From Cacajao melanocephalus (lineage: Eukaryota; Chordata; Mammalia; Primates; Pitheciidae), in contig CAUYLG010071394.1 in assembly GCA_963573385.1 (NCBI GenBank), positions 1-64,000 on the forward strand: a DNA stretch of 64,000 nt, written 5' to 3'. The first letter of the stretch is position 1. Every line of letters starts with the position of its first letter. Below the pieces are notes generated by a model that was given only the letters and a program-made list of their open reading frames with translations, did not search any database and was not told the DNA's origin. Positions 50,348 to 63,080 of this stretch are shown here, one piece after another. Position numbers and translations under genes: made by a program.

Positions 50348-50570
50348 TGAATCTTATTAAACCTTGGCTCTGCTACATATTAGCTGTGTGACATTGTGAA
50401 AATTACTTAACCTTTCCCTAGTTCTCCAGTTTTCTTATCTGTAAAATGGAGCCGAAAATAATCGCCTCACCTCCCAGGCCTATTGAAAGGATTAATAGTG
50501 CAAACTACTAGCACAGTACAGTAGGCAGTATGTAAGTGTTACTGCAGTTGTGGATATTAGATGTACATAT
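50348..50570 (+). mobile_element. MIR SINE
   Basis: Sense MIR: 'ccttggctctgctacatatt', 'agctgtgtgacattgtgaaa', 'cttatctgtaaaatggagcc', 'tattgaaaggattaatagtg'. Followed near 50640-51010 by an antisense piece of the unnamed mid-repetitive family ('ctcattggacagaactgtgt', 'cacatggccacacctggctg'). Confidence 0.83.
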
Positions 50571-51272
50571 TAGGTGCTCAATAAATATGTTTTAAATAAA
50601 TAAGTCAATAAGTGCCCTGACTTTACAAGTTGGATTTTGTTCCCATGTTTGGCTCCTCATAGTCTGTTTCAAGAAGGCTGCTGCATCCTGAGGTATCACA
50701 TAGTATTCTGGACAGGAAAAAGGAAAGAAATAAAAATGACATGTCAGCTCAATCCAACCCTTTAAAAATCAGATATACAAAAGCTTTTCTGAAAGTCCCC
50801 CACAGGAGACTTTGCTTTCATCTCATTGGACAGAACTGTGTCACATGGCCACACCTGGCTGGAAGGTGAAGAACTCAGGTTGTAGATAAGGAGATCGTGG
50901 ATGGGGGTTGGAACCTGGAACATGGGCATGGAATCAGCCACCATTGTCTGTTGCGGCTTCCATTTAGAGACAGCCACTTGACATATTTCCATTTTGATGT
51001 ACACTTTTCCCCTCAATTACATGAATCAAGCTGGGTGAACTGAATAGTCCCAGCTTCTTATCTACCTGTTACCCACCTGGGTCCCATTTCCTCCACACAA
51101 GATAAGTCACCCCAAGTTATTCAATTCCAACCATTCCAGCCAAATCAACTCTTTACTACATTCCCAGTATGTATGCAAAACTATGGCATATGCAAATTAA
51201 GGAATTCATAAACATTATAGAAAGAAATCTAGTCCTAAGAATTGATAGCCTTAGAAATGTTTGTTCATACCT

Positions 51273-51870
<598 letters not shown>

Positions 51871-51884
51871 TAGCCTCTATGCAG

Positions 51885-51960
51885 TATAGTGATTAAGTAT
51901 ATGAACTTTGGAGTTAGATAGGCTAATTCCAAATTTCTTCTCTACAGCTCACCAATTTCT
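51885..51960 (+). mobile_element. MIR SINE 5' fragment
   Basis: 'cagtatagtgattaagtata', 'gaactttggagttagatagg' match the MIR start. It is cut off where the mosaic segment begins. Confidence 0.65.
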
Positions 51961-51963
51961 TCT

Positions 51964-52110
51964 TTGGGTATCAGGACTGTAATTTGCAACATATAGCAGA
52001 AAACCTGAATAACAGTGGCTTAAACAAATAGAGGTTTATTGCTTAACCATGGAATACCAAGTTACCATGTGACCTGGGCTGCCCGTCATGAACTGGGAAT
52101 CATCTGACCC
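51964..52110 (+). repeat. Mosaic of a 50-kb segment and an ERVL pol fragment
   Basis: 51964-52040 copies 50085-50160. 52041-52110 matches ERVL pol, here 53724-53793, at about 89%. The two parts abut directly. No tail, LTR end or target duplication. 52111-52373 is unassigned. Confidence 0.85.
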
Positions 52111-53190
52111 TTAGAAAACATAACATCACTAAGTCTCTAAATCCAGCATGGAAAGATATAGCTGGGAAGGGAAAAATTGTTAGAGGAAAGAAATGCCTTA
52201 GCAAGACAGCATAGTGGGAATGGGGTGGAGAACATCAACAGCAAGACCATCCCAGGTAGAGTAGTTTTCACCCACTGTGATCTTCACTTCCTTACATCAT
52301 AATTTCTGCTCAACCCATTTGAGGTTTGTATACCCACCCACCCCAGAACACAGATCAGAATATGCTTGTGTTATGGTCACCAAGGACTTCATTGGTGTCA
52401 CTAAATCTAATTTGCTCTCAACCTCTCTGAGGTACTAGAGTCATCAGCACCTCTCATCTCTTGAACCCTCTTCTTTCTTGTCTTTTCCTGACTTCCTCCT
52501 GAGTTTTCTCTTTGGCCTCATCACTCACTTCTTCCCCATTTCCACTGCCAACTTCTACTCATCTGCTCTATCCCTAAATATCAGGGCATTCCAGATCCCA
52601 GCCCTGAGCCTTCCACTCCTATCAGAATGCCTCCTTTTATGATGACTCTTCAACTTTCATCTCTAGCCCTGACACCTCCAATCAAACTCCAAAATCCTTA
52701 CCCAATATCTCAGACATAGCAAATCCAAAAGAGAACTCTTGATTTTCCTGCCAAAAAATCTGCTCCTTTCTCAGTCTCATCTGTCTTAGTAAATGAAACG
52801 TTCAACCAATGAGGTACTCAAGCCCCAAATCTAGGATTCTTCCGTTCCTCAAACCACTTCCTGCTCTCACTACATTTAATGGACCAGCAATCTCTGCTAG
52901 CTATAGCTGCAAAATACATCACTTCTGTCTGCATGGCTCCAGCCTGGTCTACACCATCATAGTCTCTTGCCTTGATCACTTACTAAACTGTCTCCTTAAC
53001 GGTTTCCTGTTCCAATGCTTACCTCCTCATTAGTTTTCTAGGGATGCTGTAATATCATTTATTAATGGTATTCTAAGCCACAAACTCAGGGGCTTAGAAC
53101 ATTATAAATTCATTCTCTTACAGTTCTAGAGGCCAGGAATCCGAAATCAAGGTGTCAGCAGGACCATACTCTTTCTGAAGGTGCTAAGGG

Positions 53191-53357
53191 AGATGGTTAA
53201 GTTTATGTGTCAACGTGACTGGGCCACAGAGTGCCCAAATATTTGGTCAAATATTATTCTGAGTGTTTTGTGAGGGTGTTTTTGGTTGAGTTTAACATTT
53301 AAATCAATAGACTGGATGAAGCTGATGGCCCTTCTTAATATGGGTGGGACCCATCAG
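53191..53357 (+). mobile_element. ERVL 5' LTR (MLT2), truncated
   Basis: 'agatggttaagtttatgtgt' to 'atatgggtgggacccatcag' is the first third of an MLT2 LTR. It then changes without warning into pol sequence, so the rest of the LTR and the 5' internal region are deleted. Confidence 0.85.
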
Positions 53358-53911
53358 ACAACATATTCCTCATTTCAGTGTTACTCCTACCCATTTACTG
53401 AGTGACCCAAAAAGCTGTGAGTTTTGAGTGGGGCACAGAAGAAGAGAAGGTTCTGCACAGGTCCAGGCTGCTGTGCAAGCTGCTCTGCCACTAGGCAACA
53501 TAATTAAGAAGATCTAATAGTGCTTAAAGCATCAGTGGCTAATAGGAATACTATTTGCAGCCTTTGGCAGGTCTCTATAGGGAAACTGCAGTGTACATCC
53601 TTAGGATGTTGGAGCAAAGCTCTGCCATCCTCTGCAGGTAACTACAGCTGCTGTTTCTTTTTTTCTTTTCTTTTTTGAGAAAAAGCTCTTGGCCTGCTAC
53701 TGGGGCTTTAGTAGAGACTGAATGCTTAACCCTGGGCCACCAAGTTACCATGTAACCTGAGCTGCCCATCATGAACTGGGAATTATCTGACCCACCAAGC
53801 CATAAACTGGATGTGCACAGCAGCACTCCATCATCAAATGAAAGTGGTACATCCATGATCGGGCCCAACTAGGCCCTGGTGGCATAGGCAAGTTTCATGA
53901 AGAATCTGCCC

Positions 53912-54293
<382 letters not shown>

Positions 54294-54656
54294 CTACAAT
54301 CAGTTGACAGAGGAAGAGAAAACTCAGGCCTGGTTTACAGATGGTTTTGCATGATGTACAGGCACCACCGGAAAGGGGACAGCTGCAGCACTACAGCCCC
54401 TTTCTGGGATATCCCTGAAAGAGAGTGGTGAAGGAAAATCCTCCCAGTGGGCAGAACTTTGAGCCGTGCATCTGGTTGTTCACTTTGCTTAAAAGGAGAA
54501 ATGGCCAGACATGCAATTATATATCGGTTCTTGAGCCCTGGACAGTGGCATGGCTGGATAGTCAGGGACTTGAAAGTGAAGCAATTGGAAAATTGGTGAC
54601 CAGAAATTTGAAGAAAAGGTATATATAGAACTCTTAAAATGCAAAAATATGAAGAT

Positions 54657-54952
54657 GGCCAGGTGCGGTGGCTCACACCTGTAATCCTAGCACTGTGGGA
54701 GGCCAAGATGGGGGGATTGCCTGAGATCAGGAGTTCAAGACCAGCCTGGCTAACATGGTGAAACCCCATCTCTAGTAAAAATACAAAAAAAAAAATTAGC
54801 TGGGTGTGGTGGAGGGCACCTGTAATCCCAGCTACTCAGGAGGCTGAGGCAGGAGAATCACTTGAACCTAGTCTGGGAGGCAGAGGTTGCAGTGAGCTGA
54901 AATCATACCACCGCACTCCAGCCTAGGTGACAGAGCGAGACTCCATCTCCAA

Positions 54953-54993
<41 letters not shown>

Positions 54994-54996
54994 TAT
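54657..54996 (+). mobile_element. AluS SINE with (CA)n tail, in ERVL pol
   Basis: Full-length sense Alu. The A tail has become 'ccaaatacacata' plus (CA)n and (TA)n (54952-54996). Exact target duplication atatgaagat at 54647-54656 and 54997-55006. Confidence 0.95.
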
Positions 54997-56698
54997 ATAT
55001 GAAGATATTTGGGTCCTATGTGAATGCTCAGCAAAGAGTGATTTCAGCAGAAGAGGATTCTAATAATCAGGTGGGTGGGATGGGATGGGTTGGGATGACC
55101 TGTTCTGTGGATACCAGTCATGCCTCTTTCCACAGCCTCCACTGCCACTGCCCAGTGAGCTTCTGAACAAGGTAGCCATGGTAGCAGGGATGGAGGTTAT
55201 GTATGAAATCAGCAATATGGACTTCCACCCACCAAGGCTGACCTGTCTCCAACAGCTGTGTGTTCAATCTGCCAGCAGCAGAGACCATCACTGAGCCTCA
55301 AATATGTCATTTCTGGGATGATCAGCCAGCTACCTGGTGGCAGGTTGATTACATTAGACCACCTCTATCACAGAAGGGGCAGCATTTTGTTCTTACTGGG
55401 ATAGAAACTTTATCTGGATGCAGATTTGACTTCCCTGCATGCAATGCTTCTGCCAAAACAACCATCTGTGGACTTTCAGAATGCCTTACCCACCACTGTG
55501 GTATTCCACACAGCATTGCTTCCAATCAAGGAACTCACTTCATGGCAAATGAAATACAGCAATAGGTCCATGCTCATGGAATTCCATGCTCTTAATTTTA
55601 CCCTGTCTTCCAACATCTTGAAGCAGCTGGCTTGATAGTCTGGTGGAATGGCCTTTTGAAGACTCAGTTACACTATCACGTAGGGTACAACACCTTGAAG
55701 GACTGGAGCAAGGTTCTCCAGAGGCTGTCGACACTCTGAATCAGTGTCCAATATATGACGCAGTTTCTCCTGTATTCCATATTAGAGTTCATAAGGCCAG
55801 AGGCCAATAGGTGCAAATGGGAGGACATCACTCACTATTATTCCTAGTGATGCACTAGCAAAATTTTTTGTTTCTTTTCCTCAACTTTATCCTTTTCTGG
55901 CCTGGAGGTCATAGACCTCTTCTTCCCAAGAGGGAAGAATGCTTCCACTAAGAGATACAAAAATTATTTCACTTTACTGGAACTTAAGACTACTGCCTGG
56001 CTACTTTGAGCTCCTCATGACTCTAGCTAGAGTGATTAATCCTGACTACCACGAGAAATTGGATTGTACTTCACAGTGGAGGTGAGGAATAACATGTCTG
56101 GAATACAGGCGATCCCTTATGACATCTCTTAGTATTACCATGCCCTGTGATTAAGGCCAAAGGAAAACTACAACAACCTAATCCAGGCAGGACTACTAAT
56201 GGCACAGATTCTCCAGGAATGAAGTATTGGGTTACCCATCAGGTAAAGAACCACAACCAGCTGAGGTGCTTGCTAAAGGCAAAGGGAATACAGAATAAGG
56301 AGTAGAAGAAGGTAGTTATAAAGACCAGCTGTGATCACCTGACCAGTTACAGAAACAAAGACTATAACTGCCAAGAGTATTTTCTCCTTATTTTGTTATA
56401 AATATGTTTATGTGTACGGCAAATATCTTTGTTTTCTTCCCTCTTTTATTCCCTTATCATGCAACATAGATGTATTAACTTTGTCTCATAGTATTTAAGT
56501 ATTGTTATTTTTACATCATAGTATTTTAAGTTATGAGATATCAATGAGAAGAGTAAGTATCACTCAAGGACTTCTCTTCTAGGGAAGGAGTTAGTGCCTC
56601 TTTGGCTGTATGAAGGTTAGTTGGCAGAATTATAACGTTGATATTGTCTTCATTTGGAGATTAAGTATGGTTTAAGAAGATGATGACAAGAGGTAGAT

Positions 56699-57604
56699 TG
56701 TGATGGTTAATTTTTTACATCAACTTGACTATGCCATGGGGTGCCCAGATATTTGGTTGTATTAATCCATTTTCACACTGCTATAAAGAACTACCTGAGG
56801 CCAGATAATTTATAAAGGAAAGAGGATTAATTGGCTCACAGTGCCACATGGCTGGGGAGAACTCAGGAAATTTTCAATCATGGTAGAAGGCAAAAGGGAA
56901 GCAAAGCACATCTTACATGGCAGCAGGAGAGAGAGTAAGGGGGATGTGCCACTTTTTAAACCATCAGATCTCATAAGAACTCACTCACTATCACAAGAAC
57001 AGCATGGGGAAAACCACCCCCATGATCTAGTCACCTCCCACCAGGCCCCTCCTTTGACACATGGGGATTACAACTCGAGATTTGGGAGGGGACACAGACC
57101 AAACCATATTGTTGGTCAAACATTGTTCTGGGTGTTTCTGTAAGTGTCTTTCTGGATAAGTTTAACATTTAAGTCTATAAACTGAGTAAAACCTTCCCTA
57201 ATATGGGTCGGCCTCATCCAATCAGGTGAAGATCTGAATGGAACAAAAAAGTTGGTCCTCCTGGAAGTAAAAGGAAACTCCTGCCTCATTGTTTTGGAGC
57301 TGTGACCTCATGTGGTTTTTCTCTGCTTTCAGACTCCAGATGAAACATTGGCTCTTCCAGAGTCTCAAGCTTACTAGCTTTTGAACTGAAATTATACCAC
57401 TGGCTTTCCTGGTTCTCCAGTTTTTGGACTCACACTGAAACTACACCATCAGATCTCCTGGGTCTCCAGCTTGCTGATTGCCGATCTTGGGACTTGTCAG
57501 CCTCCACAATCATGTGAGCCAATTCTTTATAATAAGTAAACAAACAAATGTACATACACACACATCAGTTGGTCCCGTTTCTCTGGATAACCCTGACTAA
57601 TGTA
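56699..57604 (+). mobile_element. ERVL 3' LTR (MLT2), split by an MST-type LTR
   Basis: Starts 'tgtgatggttaattttttac', resumes after the insertion with 'caaacattgttctgggtgtt', 'atatgggtcggcctcatcc', 'gatctcctgggtctccagct', and ends 'aaccctgactaatgta'. It is essentially complete, unlike the 5' copy. Confidence 0.88.
56758..57111 (-). mobile_element. MST/THE1-type MaLR solo LTR inside the ERVL 3' LTR
   Basis: Antisense LTR from 'tgtattaatccattttcaca' to 'agaccaaaccatattg'. Exact 5-bp target duplication ttggt at 56753-56757 and 57112-57116. The host LTR is continuous when it is removed. Confidence 0.93.
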
Positions 57605-58374
57605 GAAATCTCGTTTGCTTCTTTCAGCTTCTGGTGGCTCCAGGCATTCTTCAGCTTGTGGCCACATCACTCTACTCTCTGTCTCCCTTTTGAAACACCT
57701 TCTCCTCCTCTGTGTTCCTTCTCTTCTCTGTCTTTTCATAAGGACACTTGTCATTGGATTTAGGACCCACTTGGGTAATCCAGAATGATCTCATCTTGAG
57801 ATCCTTAATTATACCTGCAAAGATCATTTTGCCAAATAAGGTCACATTCATAGGCTCCAGGGTTTAGGACATGGGCATAACTTTTTAGGACCACCATTCA
57901 AACCATTACATCTCCCTACAATACATTCTCCGTACTTTGAGAGAGTGACCTTGTATAACACGAATCAATCAGTGTCACTCCTCTGCTTCTTAAAATTTTT
58001 CTAATGGCTTTCCTTTGTACTTGGGAAAAAATCCAATTGCTAACTATAACCTACAAGGCGCTACACAATTTGGTCCCTGTATGTCCCCGTCACCTTACCT
58101 CCTGCCTCCTGCACTACAGCCTTCGGTGAATTACCAGAACCTACCACATTTGCTTCCACCTTAGAACTTTTGCACTTGCTATGCACTCTGCTAGGAGGCT
58201 GCATTCCATATTGTCATACTCTTAGTTCCATCTTGTCCTTTAAGTCACAGCTCAAACATCACCTCCTGAGTAAAGCCTTCCCTGAGCACTTAATCTAACT
58301 TAATGCCCTCTGTCTAGACTCCCTACCTTGGCACCTTGCTTTGGTTTCTTCGTATTATTTAGAAAAAAAGCTGG

Positions 58375-58652
58375 GGTCAGGCACAGTGGCTCACACCTGT
58401 AATCCTGGTACTTTGGGATGCCAATGTGGGGTCTTGAGCTCACGAGTTCAAGACCAGCCTGGGAAACATGGCAAAACCCTGTCTCTACAAACAATACAAA
58501 AATTAGCCAGGAGTGGTGGCACATGCCCATAGTTCCAGCTACTTGGGAGGCTGAGGTGGGAAGATCACTTGAGCCCAGCAGACAGAGGTTACAGTGAGTG
58601 GAGATCCAGCCTGGGTGACGGAGAGAGACGCTGTCTCAGAAAAAGAAAAAAA
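58375..58652 (+). mobile_element. AluJ SINE in L2
   Basis: Sense AluJ with a damaged right arm ('gtggagatccagcctgggtg', missing the 'gcaccactgcactcc' part) and a mixed A/G tail. Confidence 0.9.
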
Positions 58653-58810
58653 GATAGAATCACTTGGTTTATATATATGCTTACTTGTTTATAGTCCATA
58701 TTTCAGGATTGCAGAGATTTGGTCTCTCTTGTTCACTGCTAAATTTCCCAGTGCCTAGAACAGTGTCTGGCCACAGCAGGAACTTGGAAAAGATACATGA
58801 AATAAATAAA

Positions 58811-59157
58811 ACAGCACACTACTACTGGTAATAATAACATAAGTAATATTAAGACTAATGCCTTTCTTTGTATAATGTTGTATTGTTTCAAAGTACTTTC
58901 AAACATGGAGCTATATATTGAGTAGGATTTTTTTGGGCCATTCTATAAGCTGAGGTTCAAAGACAAATGGTGCTAGATATTCCCATATTCCAAGCTCAAG
59001 GAGCTTTTCAGAAGGCATTAGCCATTGAAATCATCTGCTTTCCTCGAAGGTTTGCTAAAAAGGCCCCAGAACTGGTACAAATACTCCATCTACTATCAGT
59101 CACTTCTCACACAGGACTCAATGGCCAAAAGGGTCATTGACTCTTATGAGGCTGAGG
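58811..59157. other. No recognised element
   Basis: About 350 bp of unique-looking A/T-rich sequence. Confidence 0.45.
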
Positions 59158-59355
59158 CCATCCTCCCACTTCAGCCTCCCAAGTGGCTAGAACTATAGGC
59201 CTGTGCCACTATGCCTGGCTAATTTTTGTATTTTTTATAGAGACAGAGTTCTGACATGTTGCCCAGGTAGGTCTGTAACTCCTGAGCTCAAGCGATATGC
59301 CTGCCTTGGCCTCCCAAAGTGCTGAGATTACTGGCATGAGCCATGGTGCCTGGCC
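59158..59355 (-). mobile_element. AluJ SINE, 3'-truncated
   Basis: Antisense Alu from its 5' end (right, 'gagccatggtgcctggcc') to the middle of the right arm ('catcctcccacttcagcctc'). The tail side is missing, which retrotransposition alone does not explain, so it was probably deleted later. Confidence 0.88.
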
Positions 59356-59513
59356 CCAGCATTTTTTCTAAATAATATGAAGGAACTAGAGCAAAGTGTC
59401 AAGGTAGGGAGAAGCAGGGAGAAAAAAACATCATTGGCCTTAAAGAAGAAGCAGTGTTTGTGGAGAGAGAACATTCTCTCCTCTAAGCCAGGAATAACTT
59501 GTATGATATTACG

Positions 59514-59873
59514 AGTTATTGACTGAATTGTGTTCTCTCAAAATTCACATGTTGAAGCCCTAACCCCAACACACCGGTATTTGGAGATAGAGCCTTTGGG
59601 AGATAATTTGGTTTAGATGAGGTCATGAGGGCGCGCCCTCGTGATAGGATTAGTGCCTTTATAAGAAGAGGAAAAGGCACCAGAGAGCTTACTCTTTGCC
59701 ATGTGAGGACACAGTAAGAACACAACCATCTGCAGGACAGAACGAGGCCCTCACCAGAACCTGACCATGCTGGCACCCTGATCTCAGACTGCCAGCCCCC
59801 AGAACTGTAAGAAGTAAATTGTTCAAGCCACCTAGTCTATTTTTTGTTATGGCAGCCTGAGCAGATTAAGACA
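59514..59873 (+). mobile_element. ERVL-MaLR LTR (MST/MLT1 group)
   Basis: 'gactgaattgtgttctctca', 'aaattcacatgttgaagccc', 'tttgggagataatttggttt', 'ggccctcaccagaacctgac', 'cccccagaactgtaagaagt', end 'cagattaagaca'. Flanks ttacg / ttagg, 4 of 5 matching. Solo LTR. Confidence 0.83.
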
Positions 59874-60126
59874 TTAGGGGAACTTGCAAGAAGAAGAGCT
59901 TCTCATTTCCTGGTGGGTCATTTGCTGATCTCTGGTACCTGCTGAGCCAGTTATCAAGGTATCCCCAAGCATTCTCTGGTGAGAGAGAGCACTTGAAGAA
60001 TATTCTAGAAGCCCAGGAATAGCCCATAAACCTTCTCATTTCTCTCCTCACTATGGGAAAAAAAAATAGGTGTCTGAAATGTGCAGTCTTGGATTTGGGG
60101 GACTTTGGAAACAGACTGGTGCTTAC

Positions 60127-60747
60127 TTAACTTCTTACTGAAGCTGGATGTCTTAGTGGACTACCCCATACCCACGGGGCTGGAAGTATCCATGGTGCAG
60201 TGTGGTGTAGCTGGGAAAAAGACAGTGAAGGCCTGCCCACTCCATATCTGTTCTCTGTGGCCTTTAGAGGGTGCAGAAGAGGAATTTGGAAATTTCTGTG
60301 GCTCCACTGTGTAAAGCAATACCAAGGCAAGAAGAGCAGAATTCTCTGAGCAGCCCTGATGACCACTGGACCAAATGATGGGATGTCAACCAGGGAAAGT
60401 AGTCCCCAGTGGCAGAGAAGGAGACCCAATACCACTCCAAGGAAAAGCATGCACACCACCTGTGAGGAGACCACCACTCCAACAGAGGGTGCTAGAATCA
60501 GATAGACCCAAATAGAACTGGAGGGAAGCCAGAGACACAACTTTTCCCTACACCTTGTGGCCTTGTGGGCAACCACAGAAGAATACCTCTGCTTCCTGTA
60601 ACCTTCCTCCCTGCCCTCAACTACACAAGAGCTGGGGGTGAGTGGGGGACGTGGGGGCAGGGCAATGATCTCAGAGCCATCTCTGGTCTTTGGTCTTCCA
60701 CTCCAGGCTCCCGGGGCTGCAAAAGAGAATGATCTGCCTGGGGCCAA
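60127..60747 (-). other. 206-codon open reading frame, gene status doubtful
   Basis: The longest open frame in the window. It has an N-terminal basic/proline part, a hydrophobic stretch at about residues 76-120 (rich in V, L, G) that could span a membrane, and no motif I recognise. No homologue comes to mind, no promoter or splice evidence is visible, and it lies in sequence that is GC-richer than its surroundings. A chance frame is the likelier reading. Confidence 0.2.
60479..60492 (+). promoter_or_regulatory. Weak CTCF-like motif
   Basis: ccaacagagggtgc matches 12 of 14 positions of the CTCF core CCASYAGRKGGCRS; mismatches at positions 4 and 12. A match of this quality occurs by chance fairly often. 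Confidence 0.25.
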
Positions 60748-61009
60748 GAACAGAACTTTTAATCAAGCTTGATATTGGGGTCATGAGAATAAACAGCATT
60801 GTGTCTTAAACTCTGAAACAAGATTGCCCACATCACAAGGTGACTAGGAAGTTATTAAATCTGTCCAAGATATCACCAAGGGAGCACTAGTCCCAGGAAA
60901 AGAGCAATACAACATGGCACAGTTGGAAGCAATGACTGGGGAAAATAAAACTAATTGTTGGTGTTATACCCAAAGGGATTGAGACCCTTCAGAGAATTGA
61001 TTACATATA

Positions 61010-61345
61010 CTCTGTTAGAAATTGGAGCCTCAAAATTGTTCTTTGAATTTAGTTATTATTATCCCATTTTACAGATGAAAAAAGAGAGACCCAAGAATCC
61101 TGTTAGATTACTTGGCCAAGGTCACAAAGCTAGTAAGTAGCAGAACCAATAGCTCAGCTACAAGTCTAGTGGTCTTTTCAGTGACAGCAAAGTCGCCATT
61201 ACCTTTTGTTAAGTGGTTATAGTGGAAGCCAACCCTAAACTAAGGACTTTTGTTCCAGTGTCTCATCCAATCCTTGCAACTCTCCAGAGGCAGATTTTTC
61301 TACTTTCATTTTACAGAGGAGGAAGCTGCCTCTCTCACTGGGAGT
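61010..61345 (-). mobile_element. Two adjacent MIR SINE fragments
   Basis: 61010-61190: 'ttatcccattttacagatga', 'ttggccaaggtcacaaagct', 'agtaagtagcagaaccaata'. 61210-61345: 'tctcatccaatccttgcaac', 'tttcattttacagaggagga'. Both antisense, and both repeat the MIR core, so they are two insertions. 59874-61009 has no other recognised repeat. Confidence 0.78.
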
Positions 61346-61989
61346 GCCCAACACAGTAATCTGCAAAGCACTATCGGTGTAGGTGGGTGAGACTCAGCTC
61401 CAGCTCTCTGTGGCTCACAACAGTGTTGTGTCAACACACAGCTGAGTCAAAGATAAGTAACCGATCGAAGTAGAGGATTATTAAATAGCAAACGAAAGAC
61501 ATAATTTATAATGCTGTAGGACTCAAAGTAGGGAATGAGCATGTGGAGATGGGATTTTTGCCCACACTTAAGAAAAACGGCATTTGTACTGGGTCTTAAA
61601 AGATTGTCCAGGTTTGGAAGCCTAAGCCTGAAAATAGTGAAATGGGACCCCAAGAGATAGACTAGGGAAATAATCAGCAAGGCCACAAATGCGGATTCCA
61701 AGGACAGTAAATCCTCTAGTCTGGCATAAGATGACTCTTCAGGAACACCAGGCCTTTACCACATACTAGAACTTTCTCCTTATCCCTCTTTTCTTCACCA
61801 TCCCAACTCCGTGCACCTGGCTCACTCCTCCTCCTCTGTTCAGTTTCAGCTTGGACCTTGCCTAAAGAGATCACAACAGGGATCAACAGGGGATCAGGAG
61901 GATACATTGATAAAGAAAAACAAATCTGCACTGGGTAAGAATTTCGAAATAAGTCTTTTGGTCTCTTTGCTGTTCCTAAGATTCAAAGC
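61346..61989. other. No recognised element
   Basis: About 640 bp, unique-looking, no gene supported. Confidence 0.45.
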
Positions 61990-62262
61990 CTGCTCCTGAC
62001 ACAGGAACTTTCTCAGTAAGGCAATTTCTGACCCAATTTCTATTCCATCCCTAACATTTTACAGCCCTCTTTCCACTCTGGGGTTTTCCCCCTCCTTAGC
62101 ACTCATCACTAATATACTAATTAATTTACTTATTTATTCTATTTATTTTCTGTTTCCTTTATAAGAGCAAAGATTTTGTCTATTTTGTTCGCTTCTATAC
62201 CCTGCAGCCTGGAACGTTTCCAAGCACACAGGGAATCCATGCTAAAGGGACTAGACAACAGG
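61990..62262 (+). mobile_element. L2 LINE 3' end
   Basis: 'ttctcagtaaggcaatttct', 'cactctggggttttccccct', 'tagcactcatcactaatata', 'gagcaaagattttgtctatt', 'tgcagcctggaacgtttcc'. Sense, moderately preserved. Confidence 0.7.
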
Positions 62263-62340
62263 GACTCTAAGTATTAAATCTGAGTGTTGGGGAAAATGGT
62301 GTTTTGGTTGGCAGAAATAAGAGAAAGTTAGCTTGAAGAG

Positions 62341-62699
62341 TGTATTAATCCATTTTCATGCTGCTGATAAAAACATACCTGAGCATGGGTAATTTATAAA
62401 AAGAGGTTTCATGGATTCACAGTTCGATGTGGCTGGGGAGGCCTCACAATCATGGTGGAAGGCAAAAGGCATGGTCTTACATGGCAGCAGGCAAGAGAGA
62501 ATGAGAGCCAAGCAAAAGGCAAAACCCCTTATAAAACCATCAGATATTATGGAACTCATTCACTACCATGAAAAGAGTATGGGGAAAACCGGCCTCATGA
62601 TTCAATTATCTTTCACCAGTTCCCTCCCAGAACACACAGGAATTGTGGGAGCTACAATTCAAGATGAGATTTGGGTGGGGACACCACCAAACCATATCA
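62341..62699 (-). mobile_element. MST/THE1-type MaLR solo LTR
   Basis: Complete antisense LTR from 'tgtattaatccattttcatg' to 'caccaaaccatatca', with 'ctgagcatgggtaatttata', 'ggctggggaggcctcacaat', 'accatcagatattatggaac'. Flanks aagag / aaggg are probably the 5-bp target duplication. Confidence 0.92.
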
Positions 62700-62959
62700 A
62701 AGGGAAAAACTCAGCACCTAACATTTGTCATAGTCCTGCAAGGGTGGCAATCATGAGTGTAAGGAATACAGGGAAAAAAATCCTTGATGTTTAATGTTTA
62801 TGCATAGTCGTGAGCTCTGCCTGAATCCAGGCCAGGTGGGGCCACAGTCTCCCCACACACACTGGTGTCACTTCACTGTCACAATGGCCTGCAATGTTCC
62901 CCAGTAACTGAGAAGCACTGGATGTCAAGGAAGCCCACAAAGGCTCTTGCCCTGCCTGA

Positions 62960-63080
62960 GCTATGAACTACCCAGATTTTGAGTTCTTCATTTCAGTCTC
63001 AACTTTCTCATCGAAAACATGAGTGTTGGAGATTATTTCTAAGGTTCCTCCAACCTTTACAGATTCTGTGATTCCAGGAT
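62960..63080 (+). mobile_element. MIR-like SINE fragment
   Basis: 'ttcagtctcaactttctcat', 'gtgttggagattatttctaa', 'ggttcctccaacctttacag', 'attctgtgattccag' follow the MIR3 type of tail. Confidence 0.6.

Noticed and set aside
55260..55565. 101-codon frame with integrase-like residues as a coding gene
   Set aside because: It is a piece of the dead ERVL pol: a catalytic position is changed, it stops early and it is frame-shifted against its neighbours.
59630..59645. GC-only palindrome gggcgcgccc as a CpG island or regulatory site
   Set aside because: It is a short block inside the MaLR LTR at 59.5 kb, and surrounding CpG density is low.
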